From positions 3,726 to 9,000 of the forward strand of contig NZXL01000074.1 of the NCBI GenBank assembly GCA_002697705.1: 5,275 nucleotides of DNA. The letters are read 5' to 3'. The notes beneath the pieces were generated by a model. That model ran no database searches. It was not told the origin of the DNA and saw only the letters and a list, made by a program, of their open reading frames with translations. Shown here piece after piece: positions 1 through 5,275 of the stretch (positions are counted from its first letter, which is position 1; each line of letters starts with the position of its first letter). Source of the DNA: Methanobacteriota archaeon (lineage in GTDB: Archaea; Thermoplasmatota; Poseidoniia; Poseidoniales; Poseidoniaceae). The translations under genes were made by a program, and so were the position numbers.

Positions 1-1127
1 GAACATTCTTGCTTCATCATCAAATGATGCATGGAATATATTTGGTCATCCATAGAAATCCATGAGTACCATTGTCTCCCTCTTCCAATTGGACCGCCAG
101 CCCCCAACTTTGCCGGTAGTAACATTTTCTGTAATGCTCCTCCAGTTGCGTCCAAGACAATTCCGGTTCTCAAATTGACAGTTCTAATTCCACTTTCTGT
201 TACAGGCTCAACTGCCTTTTCCCAATTTCTGCATATTTGGGGTAAGAATCCTTCACCATGAGAGGAATTCTCGGTTAAATTCTCATCTCCTCTATCGCCG
301 TACCACCCCATTGCACTAGCAACCATGAATAGTTCTGGTTTTTTCTTCAAGTTAGTAATTGTTTTAGCAAGTAAACTTGTACTTTTTACTCGACTATCTT
401 CGATTAATTTCATTCTTTTCTTTGACCAGCGCTTATCGCCGATTCCAGCCCCACCTAGGTGGATGATTACATCGAAACCTTCTAGATCATCTGAGTTGAT
501 TTGACCTTTACTAGGGTCCCATTTCAATTCATTTTCTCCTTTCTTTGGTTCTCTTCTAACTAGACGCCAAATTTCATGACCTCCAGTATCAAGGAATGCT
601 ACCAATTGCCTACCGATTAAACCAGAGGAGCCGGCGATTAGAATTTTTTTTCTAGCAATGTGAGAAAATTCAGAATGACGTTTAAGGTCTCTTTCCAATC
701 TGATTTGTCTAGCATAGAACATTCTTTCAATTCGCTTTCTAACCATTCTTCCAGCAACTAATTTGCCGAGTGGCCCCATAGGGAGCCTGTAATTTACTTG
801 GTCAAAAACCACCGATGAACCATCTTCTTTTTGCTGGAATTCATGCTTGTGGTGCCATGATTTGAAAGGCCCTTTAAGCATATCATCTTCAAACGAGTGA
901 GGTGGATTATAGGCAGAATGTCTAGCAATCCATTTCATTTTTACTGGGCCCATTGGGAATTTGAAAATCCGCTGCGCACCGTCTTCAAGTGTATCATCAG
1001 CACGTACCTCTTCAGCAACTTCCCACGGAGGCATTAATCTACGAAAAGAACCTTTGCGTTCATGCCAAGCGAAGGTCTCCTTTATATCAGATTCAACATG
1101 TGTTTTATGTTCATAATTGATGGTCAT
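1..1127 (-). CDS. SRPBCC domain + TIGR01777-family NAD(P)-dependent epimerase fusion (partial, C-terminus off the left edge)
   Basis: This frame is open from an ATG at 1127 to the window edge and gives 375 codons with no stop. Residues about 1-150 look like an SRPBCC/START-like (polyketide cyclase/dehydrase) domain, with the repeated PMGPV / PMGPL segments and a SWHHKHEF strand. A Rossmann epimerase domain begins near residue 160, with the dinucleotide-binding motif GSSGLIG (Gly166, Gly169, Gly172). It continues with IHLGGAGIGDKRWS (222-235), the SAMGWYGDRGDE segment (271-282), VNLRTGIVL (317-325) and GGPIGRGRQWYSWIS (344-358). These are hallmarks of the TIGR01777/YfcH family, an atypical SDR group of uncertain substrate; the fused SRPBCC arrangement is known in bacteria. 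Only the end of the epimerase and its C-terminal DUF1731-like tail should be missing. The start has an AGGAG eight bases upstream and lies one base beyond the photolyase stop, so the gene is translated as part of that operon. Family assignment is strong; substrate and role are unknown. Confidence 0.9.
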   Translation of the reverse strand, partial: MTINYEHKTHVESDIKETFAWHERKGSFRRLMPPWEVAEEVRADDTLEDGAQRIFKFPMGPVKMKWIARHSAYNPPHSFEDDMLKGPFKSWHHKHEFQQKEDGSSVVFDQVNYRLPMGPLGKLVAGRMVRKRIERMFYARQIRLERDLKRHSEFSHIARKKILIAGSSGLIGRQLVAFLDTGGHEIWRLVRREPKKGENELKWDPSKGQINSDDLEGFDVIIHLGGAGIGDKRWSKKRMKLIEDSRVKSTSLLAKTITNLKKKPELFMVASAMGWYGDRGDENLTENSSHGEGFLPQICRNWEKAVEPVTESGIRTVNLRTGIVLDATGGALQKMLLPAKLGAGGPIGRGRQWYSWISMDDQIYSMHHLMMKQEC

Positions 1128-1128
1128 T

Positions 1129-2637
1129 TTAACGACTCCTAAATTGCTGAAGATAAGGCTTCAATTTGAGTTTTCTTTTGGTATTTTCAGAAGACATGTA
1201 TCGTATTTTACCGAAAATTGCCCGTTCAGGCCCCCAAGCTCTGTCATGTCGCCCTAAAACCCAAAAAATACCCGTGTAGGAATTGGGGTCTCTACCATCT
1301 AAGGCGTACTTATCGTTGAGTTCAATCATCCAATCAGCGGCTTGTTTAGGTGTTTCAGCCCATTCTAGGATTCTCTTACCCCAAAGCATTCTGAGATAAT
1401 TGTGAATTATTCCGGTTTGAAGTAGTTCTTGTTGGGCTGCATTCCATACTTCATCGTGAGTTTGGGCATTTTCTATTTGTTCAAATGTGTACAACATTCT
1501 TTCGTCATCAGAGTGTTCAGAAAGAGTGATCTTTGCCCATTCAGGTATGGATTCAAATTTATCATGATCTGAGTTATGATATGCATTGTTAAATCCTAAT
1601 TCTCTCCATGTAATTATTTGGTCAAGGAAAGATTCAACTCCAGCAGATAGACCCCACCATCCTTCTCTTGCACCTTTTCGAGACATTGTGATTTGCTCAG
1701 GGCCCCATTTCCTGCTATCTAGAATATGCTCAACAATCTCAATCGATGAGATGTGGCCAAAATGAAGCCATGGTGAGAGGCCAGTGACAGATGGGTTTTC
1801 GAAATTATTTCTATCAATGTGGTATCTTTCGATTCTGTCATTGAAGAAAACAGATAGTTTCTTTGCAGCCATATTTCTTCCACCCCGAATATGTCTTACA
1901 GGTTCGACGCTATGGTCGATATCAATTGATGAAAGGGCGATTTTCCCGGTTGAACCGCCTTCAGAGCATCTCCAAAGCCATTCAAACGGAGGGATTTTCA
2001 ATGAGCATTCTTCGATAATTGAATTAAAGTGTTCATCATCTATCCAATAATCATGTTTGGTGTCAATTGGAATTTTTTGAGGCCAAGTTTCCCTACATCG
2101 AGAGAAGTTTGCGTGTATGAATCTTCTATAACTATGTGCAGTTGTATAAGCACTGCTGGCCCAAGACATTGGGAAAACACCATTTGAATCTACAGCGATT
2201 ATTTTTCTGTCCAAGGATTTACTTGCAGCATTTATTGCGATTAGTGGATAGTAGGTAGGAAACTCATCGGTTATTACTAGAACAGACCTTTTACAGAGAG
2301 TCTTGAGTAAACCCATTGGGCCACTTAGAGGAGTTTCTACCCATGGAATAAATCGAATTCTATGCTCTTTAAACAAACTGATATTCTCAACCATTCCTTG
2401 GATTACAAACGATGTAATGCGGTCATTAGCAAACCGGTGACTTGTAGAGATTTCTTCAACGACTAACAGCGGCTTATCATACTGCTTTGCTAGGTCAGCA
2501 GCATATTCGAGAGATGCATTATAATTGAACCTACGATTAGATATCATCCAATAGAGCACATATTCTCCATCTAGGTTGATTTCTTTATCATTGAGTTCTT
2601 TAATTCTATCTTTCAACCCACTATTCAACAGAAACAC
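1129..2637 (-). CDS. Class II-related deoxyribodipyrimidine photolyase / cryptochrome-family flavoprotein
   Basis: Up to 502 aa, the usual length for photolyases. The N-terminal alpha/beta antenna domain (about 25-180) opens with VLYWMISNRR, the class II-style YWM start. The C-terminal helical FAD-binding domain (about 250-495) has LSPWLHFGHIS (287-297), SFLDQIITWREL (336-347), THDEVWNAAQQELLQTG (393-409), NYLRMLWGKRILEW (413-426), ALDGRDPNSYTGIFW (445-459) and HDRAWGPER (464-472) followed by IRYMS. The DGRDPN, HDRAW and IRYM blocks are characteristic of class II CPD photolyases rather than class I, class III or DASH proteins. The expected activity is light-driven, FAD-dependent repair of cyclobutane pyrimidine dimers in the cytoplasm; a signalling role cannot be excluded. 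The frame opens at a GTG at 2637, but a GGAGG overlaps that codon, so the TTG at 2628 (residue 4) is the likelier start. Either start overlaps the end of the NUDIX gene (17 or 8 bases), implying coupled translation. Confidence 0.9.
   Translation of the reverse strand: MFLLNSGLKDRIKELNDKEINLDGEYVLYWMISNRRFNYNASLEYAADLAKQYDKPLLVVEEISTSHRFANDRITSFVIQGMVENISLFKEHRIRFIPWVETPLSGPMGLLKTLCKRSVLVITDEFPTYYPLIAINAASKSLDRKIIAVDSNGVFPMSWASSAYTTAHSYRRFIHANFSRCRETWPQKIPIDTKHDYWIDDEHFNSIIEECSLKIPPFEWLWRCSEGGSTGKIALSSIDIDHSVEPVRHIRGGRNMAAKKLSVFFNDRIERYHIDRNNFENPSVTGLSPWLHFGHISSIEIVEHILDSRKWGPEQITMSRKGAREGWWGLSAGVESFLDQIITWRELGFNNAYHNSDHDKFESIPEWAKITLSEHSDDERMLYTFEQIENAQTHDEVWNAAQQELLQTGIIHNYLRMLWGKRILEWAETPKQAADWMIELNDKYALDGRDPNSYTGIFWVLGRHDRAWGPERAIFGKIRYMSSENTKRKLKLKPYLQQFRSR
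1136..1140 (-). promoter_or_regulatory. Shine-Dalgarno site of the epimerase gene
   Basis: On the minus strand AGGAG lies inside the last codons of the photolyase gene, eight bases before the ATG at 1127. It fixes the epimerase start and indicates translation from a shared transcript rather than from a separate promoter. Confidence 0.75.
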
Positions 2638-3172
2638 CTCCGTTGTTTAGGTGGAGTAAGTAAGGATGTCCCTGAGATGCAGTGTAGTCTATGATTGAAG
2701 ATTTTATTTCAGGCTTAGAAAATGTTGCAATAGACTTCATAGTTTGACTGATCCAGTCCAATTCATCGAGTTTATTCTTATCTACAAATTTAACTTGGTC
2801 AATCTCAGAACATGGCTTTGCAGTTTGCCCTGGATGTACTTTAATGTCGTAAACTATGAATATCGCAGGAAGTCCATTAGTTATTTTTTCCCTAAGAGAA
2901 TTCAGACCAACAACTTCACCATCAAGGCCGCATTCTTCCTTCAGTTCCCTGAGAGCAGCATCTCTCGGTAATTCTCCTTTATCGACAAAACCTTTGGGCA
3001 GCCCCCATTTTCCTTTAAACGGCCCAGTGCCTTCTTTAACCAGCAATATTTTGTCATCTGAAGAGACTACAGCTGCAACTCCTAAGTCACAAGGCAGCCC
3101 TTTCATAACTCTCAGTAACGGAATCCACCTATAAAGCGGTGTTTTACATCGTGTAGGAATTAAACACTTCAT
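2621..3172 (-). CDS. NUDIX hydrolase
   Basis: 183 aa from the ATG at 3172; the frame extends three codons further to a TTG at 3181. The NUDIX box is complete and canonical. It runs from the Gly of GFVDKGE through REL to EECGL (residues 64-86 counted from the TTG, 61-83 from the ATG), with all the acidic residues that bind the catalytic metal. It is preceded by the typical KGKWGLPKG strand-loop. NUDIX enzymes hydrolyse nucleoside diphosphates linked to another moiety; candidate substrates are oxidised nucleotides, ADP-ribose or dinucleoside polyphosphates, and the sequence does not tell which. Residues before about 30 carry three cysteines (C6, C12, C31 from the TTG) that do not form a clear zinc ribbon, and an ATG at 3106 would still leave the whole NUDIX domain. 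It is the lead gene of the leftward unit and its end overlaps the photolyase start. No Shine-Dalgarno site precedes the start, so a leaderless mRNA is likely. Confidence 0.88.
   Translation of the reverse strand: MKCLIPTRCKTPLYRWIPLLRVMKGLPCDLGVAAVVSSDDKILLVKEGTGPFKGKWGLPKGFVDKGELPRDAALRELKEECGLDGEVVGLNSLREKITNGLPAIFIVYDIKVHPGQTAKPCSEIDQVKFVDKNKLDELDWISQTMKSIATFSKPEIKSSIIDYTASQGHPYLLHLNNGGVSVE
2637..2641 (-). promoter_or_regulatory. Shine-Dalgarno site of the photolyase gene, deciding its start
   Basis: On the minus strand GGAGG falls in the Gly-Gly codons near the NUDIX C-terminus. Its last G is also the first base of the GTG at 2637, which is too close for initiation there. The in-frame TTG at 2628 sits eight bases downstream, the same spacing seen for the epimerase (1127) and regulator (4323) genes, so TTG is the better start. 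Confidence 0.6.
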
Positions 3173-3177
3173 TATAA
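3172..3177 (+). promoter_or_regulatory. Candidate TATA box for ribA
   Basis: TTATAA on the plus strand is centred about 25-26 bases before the ATG at 3200. That is the usual archaeal TATA-to-start distance, so transcription would begin at or near that ATG and give a leaderless message. The site abuts the NUDIX start codon on the other strand. No convincing purine-rich BRE precedes it, and the hexamer is self-complementary, so the call is tentative. Confidence 0.35.
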
Positions 3178-3194
3178 CCAAATGCTCGTTTCTC

Positions 3195-3200
3195 TAAGTA
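3195..3200 (-). promoter_or_regulatory. Weak candidate TATA box for the NUDIX-photolyase-epimerase unit
   Basis: TACTTA on the minus strand is centred about 25-26 bases before the NUDIX ATG at 3172, consistent in distance with a leaderless start. The match to an archaeal TATA consensus is only partial. It is listed mainly because no other candidate lies at this distance and the gene has no ribosome binding site. Confidence 0.2.
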
Positions 3201-3817
3201 TGGAGAGCAGAACCATTGACCCAATGCAAATTGAAGCAGACGCATACCTACCAACAGAATTCGGAAACTTCCGTGTTAGAGTTATGGTAGACGAGAAAGG
3301 ATTTGAGCATGCAGTATTTTCTGTAGGCTTAGATGACACAGACAGAACCCCCCTAGTCAGAATTCACTCTGAATGTTTGACTGGCGACGCATTTACATCC
3401 TTGAAGTGTGATTGTGGCCCTCAATTGAAGTATGCCATGCAAAGAATTCAGGAAGATGGTTGTGGGGCTATACTTTACATGAGGCAAGAAGGTAGAGGAA
3501 TTGGACTCAAAGAAAAAATCAAAGCTTATGCCTTGCAAGATAGAGGATATGACACTCTTGATGCCAACACAGCACTAAACCATCCAGCTGATGCTAGAGA
3601 GTATTCATTCTGTGCTGAGATGCTACGTGAAGTCGGAGTTGAAAAGGTAAACCTCATGACTAACAATCCATTAAAAATCAATGGATTGAAGGATAATGGC
3701 ATCACTGTAATCAATAGAATAGAGCACATTCAAGGTCGAGGAGTGTTAAATCAGAATTATTTAGCAACTAAAGCGAAGAGAATGGGACATATTTTACCAT
3801 TCATTTTCAATGAATAA
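3200..3817 (+). CDS. ribA: GTP cyclohydrolase II (bacterial type)
   Basis: RibA converts GTP to 2,5-diamino-6-ribosylamino-pyrimidinone 5'-phosphate, formate and pyrophosphate, the first committed step of riboflavin and hence FMN/FAD synthesis. Counting from an upstream in-frame ATG at 3182, the zinc ligands are C65, C76 and C78 in HSECLTGDA and KCDCG. RQEGRGIGL (101-109) follows, then AYALQDRGYDT with Y116, and R139. These match E. coli C54, C65, C67, Y105 and R128 at a constant offset of 11. TNNPLKI (160-166) and the C-terminal TKAKRMGHIL are also typical. It is a stand-alone enzyme with no RibB domain. ATGs at 3182, 3200 and 3224 are possible starts. 3200 is preferred because a TATA-like hexamer lies 25 bases upstream and because the protein then begins close to where E. 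coli RibA begins. It diverges from the NUDIX-photolyase unit and is followed after 30 bases by the peroxiredoxin gene. Confidence 0.95.
   Translation: MESRTIDPMQIEADAYLPTEFGNFRVRVMVDEKGFEHAVFSVGLDDTDRTPLVRIHSECLTGDAFTSLKCDCGPQLKYAMQRIQEDGCGAILYMRQEGRGIGLKEKIKAYALQDRGYDTLDANTALNHPADAREYSFCAEMLREVGVEKVNLMTNNPLKINGLKDNGITVINRIEHIQGRGVLNQNYLATKAKRMGHILPFIFNE
3664..3688 (+). repeat. Perfect 9-bp inverted repeat inside ribA
   Basis: CAATCCATT (3664-3672) and AATGGATTG (3680-3688) are exact reverse complements around a 7-base loop. They lie in codons for the conserved NNPLKINGLK segment of RibA. No U-run follows and the site is internal to the gene, so it may be a by-product of the protein sequence. 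Confidence 0.5.
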
Positions 3818-3835
3818 GTCTACTAACGGGTTATT

Positions 3836-3840
3836 GGTGG
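3836..3840 (+). promoter_or_regulatory. Shine-Dalgarno-like site of the peroxiredoxin gene
   Basis: GGTGG lies seven bases before the ATG at 3848, in the 30-base gap after ribA. It is a weaker match to the archaeal anti-Shine-Dalgarno than the GGAGG sites elsewhere in the window, but it supports this start and co-transcription with ribA. Confidence 0.5.
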
Positions 3841-3847
3841 AACGGTT

Positions 3848-4321
3848 ATGTCCAAACAGCTATTAGGTCAACAAGCACCAGACTTTTCATTAACTTCAAG
3901 TTCAGGCGAAGTAGTAAAATTATCAGATTTTGACGGAATTTGGAAAGTACTATTTTTCTATGCCAAAGATGGCTCTCCCACTTGTAAGAGAGGTTGTTTG
4001 AACTTCAAAGAACAATATGAATTATTTCAGTCCCTAACCCCTCCGGTTGAAATCATAGGTATCAGCGAAGATTCGGTTGAAGACCACAAGAGGTTCAAAG
4101 AAGAGTTAGGGCTGCCTTTCCCTTTGCTCAGCGATCCAGAAAGAGAGGTCTCGGACGCTTATGGAGTTCCACTATTTTTAGGAAGATTCCCTGGTAAGTC
4201 TTCATTTCTAATCGACCCAGATCGAAAGATTCACTATTGCTATGATTGGTTATTTAGGCCAAGGAGACATGTTGCAAAGATACTAGATACACTTAGCCGT
4301 CTATCCTCTGGAGGAAAGTAA
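3848..4321 (+). CDS. Peroxiredoxin, PrxQ/BCP-like (AhpC-TSA family)
   Basis: 157 aa, the normal length for PrxQ/BCP thiol peroxidases, with a thioredoxin fold throughout and no signal peptide, so cytoplasmic. The N-terminus APDFSL (10-15) and the strand VLFFYAKDGSPTC (34-46) are typical; C46 is the peroxidatic cysteine in an S-P-T-C version of the usual T-P-G-C motif. A second cysteine, C50, gives CxxxC, one residue tighter than the CxxxxC pair of classical PrxQ. Later blocks are GISEDS (71-76), LPFPLLSD (89-96), YGVPLFLGRFPGKSSFLID (105-123) and a YDWLFRPRRHVAKIL tail. The Arg expected just before S-T-F-L-I-D in many relatives is Lys117. The enzyme should reduce hydrogen or organic peroxides using a thiol donor not encoded here. 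It sits between ribA and the TrmB-like regulator, with its stop one base before the regulator's ATG. Confidence 0.9.
   Translation: MSKQLLGQQAPDFSLTSSSGEVVKLSDFDGIWKVLFFYAKDGSPTCKRGCLNFKEQYELFQSLTPPVEIIGISEDSVEDHKRFKEELGLPFPLLSDPEREVSDAYGVPLFLGRFPGKSSFLIDPDRKIHYCYDWLFRPRRHVAKILDTLSRLSSGGK
4310..4314 (+). promoter_or_regulatory. Shine-Dalgarno site of the TrmB-family gene
   Basis: GGAGG in the last codons of the peroxiredoxin gene lies eight bases before the ATG at 4323. It fixes the regulator's start and shows that the two genes share a transcript. Confidence 0.75.
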
Positions 4322-4322
4322 A

Positions 4323-5275
4323 ATGGATTGGAATGAACTGTTTGAAGAAGCAGGATTAAGTGATAGAGAAGCTAAATCATTGGTAATTTTATCATCTTCA
4401 AAGGAACTCAAGGCAAGTGATTTAGCAAAAAAACTCGGAACAAATAGGTTAGATGCGTATAATTCCTTGTCCAGATTAACTCAAATCGGCTTGGTTAACG
4501 TTACTGCAGATAGGCCGATGAAGTTCTCTTGTTCTTCACTCCCTGTCCTTTTTAAACGGCTGATAAAAGATCAGAAGTCTAGGATCGATCGAACTACTAA
4601 AGCATTTGAAAGCATTATGTCGGGTGCTAAAGAAGATGCTTTAGAGACAGGCTCATCTGGTGGAGAAAGTGATGCAAAGTTTGCAGTATTGAAAGGAAGA
4701 GAATACATTCAGAAGAGAATCGGTGAACTTTCCAATGATGCAGAGGAACAACTTATCTTGTTTTTAGGTAAATTTGGAATTCTACACCTTTGTCGATCAC
4801 CAGCCATTGAGGAAGTAAATTCGGCTGCAAAAAGGGGCGTTGTAGTCAAGGTTTTATCACAATTAGACCGAAGGACTTTAAGATTTTTTGACCAATTAGA
4901 CGAATCGATTGAAGTAAGACATTCCGATGAGATAAATTCTCTTGGCGTATTACAGGATTTTAGTAATGTCGTTCAGTTCTTGTTCGTAGAATCAAATCCT
5001 GTTGGCAGAGGTAGAGAAGACGCTGCATTAGTAGTTTCATCAGAAGTATTCTCCAACTCTCATTATGAATTCATGATGGCGGTTTGGAATCGAGCAGTTG
5101 ACCTTGATAGTGCTAAGAAAAGGTTCACTGAAGAGCGAATAGTTGACCCTTTGCGATTAACCGTCGGAGAAGGTTCATTTTTGGAGCAATTTAGAGAAGC
5201 ATTAGACTTTAGTGGAGAATTGCCAGATGAAGATACTCCATTTAATCCTGAATCCTTCTTGGCATCCAGTAAAAG
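4323..5275 (+). CDS. TrmB-family transcriptional regulator (partial, C-terminus off the right edge)
   Basis: 317 codons are open from the ATG to the window end. Residues 10-58 form the TrmB-type winged helix: GLSDREAKSLVIL, then KASDLAKKLGTNRLDAYNSLSRLTQIGLV, with the recognition helix around residues 41-52. A charged, probably helical linker (about 75-110) and a Ser/Gly-rich stretch (about 109-115) lead to a TrmB/PLD-like sensor domain (about 118-262), starting FAVLKGREYIQKRIGEL and ending near EFMMAVWNRAVD. Known TrmB proteins are archaeal repressors or activators, mainly of sugar uptake and central carbon genes, that bind a small ligand through this second domain; the ligand here is not evident. 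At least 55 further residues, acidic and rich in Phe, follow the point where short family members end. The gene begins one base after the peroxiredoxin stop. Regulation of its own operon is possible but not shown. Family confidence is high, function low. Confidence 0.85.
   Translation, partial: MDWNELFEEAGLSDREAKSLVILSSSKELKASDLAKKLGTNRLDAYNSLSRLTQIGLVNVTADRPMKFSCSSLPVLFKRLIKDQKSRIDRTTKAFESIMSGAKEDALETGSSGGESDAKFAVLKGREYIQKRIGELSNDAEEQLILFLGKFGILHLCRSPAIEEVNSAAKRGVVVKVLSQLDRRTLRFFDQLDESIEVRHSDEINSLGVLQDFSNVVQFLFVESNPVGRGREDAALVVSSEVFSNSHYEFMMAVWNRAVDLDSAKKRFTEERIVDPLRLTVGEGSFLEQFREALDFSGELPDEDTPFNPESFLASSK

Noticed and set aside
31..261. A 76-codon plus-strand open frame
   Set aside because: It lies antisense to the well-supported epimerase domain, and its translation has no recognisable motif.
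1142..1168. Imperfect hairpin around GAAG/CTTC near the photolyase 3' end, considered as a terminator
   Set aside because: The arms are out of register, it lies in coding sequence with no T-run after it on the minus strand, and the epimerase gene follows in the same operon.
3173..3199. Riboswitch (FMN-type) upstream of ribA
   Set aside because: The spacer is far too short for an FMN aptamer, and the lead gene appears leaderless.
3353..3729. Two minus-strand open frames opposite ribA (61 and 67 codons)
   Set aside because: Both are shadows of ribA; the plus-strand protein carries all the catalytic motifs.
4583..4590. Palindrome GATCGATC considered as an operator
   Set aside because: It is a single short palindrome inside a coding region with no repeat copy near a promoter.
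4597..4644. Inverted repeat CTAAAGCAT / ATGCTTTAG with a 30-base spacer
   Set aside because: It lies within the linker-coding part of the TrmB-like gene with a long spacer and no regulatory context; a chance match in AT-rich DNA is likely.

Overview
The window is a densely packed, AT-rich stretch (roughly 40% GC by eye) with six protein-coding genes and almost no intergenic DNA. The TrmB-type regulator at the right end, the strong GGAGG/AGGAG ribosome binding sites in front of operon-internal genes, and the lack of such sites in front of the two divergent lead genes point to a euryarchaeon. The mix of a class II-type photolyase with bacterial-looking metabolic genes (GTP cyclohydrolase II, PrxQ-like peroxiredoxin, SRPBCC-epimerase fusion) suggests a surface-water marine lineage such as Poseidoniia (Marine Group II). 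This assignment is inference; no rRNA or universal marker gene is present.

Layout. Two transcription units diverge from a point near 3170-3200. The leftward unit (minus strand) reads: a NUDIX hydrolase (2621-3172), a class II-related photolyase/cryptochrome family flavoprotein (1129-2637, overlapping the NUDIX gene end), and an SRPBCC + TIGR01777 NAD(P)-dependent epimerase fusion that runs off the left edge (1-1127). The rightward unit (plus strand) reads: GTP cyclohydrolase II, ribA (about 3200-3817), a PrxQ/BCP-like peroxiredoxin (3848-4321), and a TrmB-family regulator that runs off the right edge (4323-5275). No stretch above 300 bases lacks a gene; the longest true gap is the 30 bases between ribA and the peroxiredoxin gene.

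How the genes may fit together. The photolyase needs FAD, and RibA makes the first committed intermediate of riboflavin/FAD (and of the deazaflavin antenna used by some class II photolyases). NUDIX hydrolases and peroxiredoxins commonly deal with damaged nucleotides and peroxides. The locus therefore reads as a small light/oxidative-stress and flavin-supply neighbourhood. That reading is inferred from gene identity and adjacency only. I see no mobile element, CRISPR array, tRNA or rRNA, and no clear candidate for an entirely new system. The most unusual points are the compressed divergent promoter region, the shifted cysteine spacing in the peroxiredoxin, and the bacterial-type RibA in an apparently archaeal setting.
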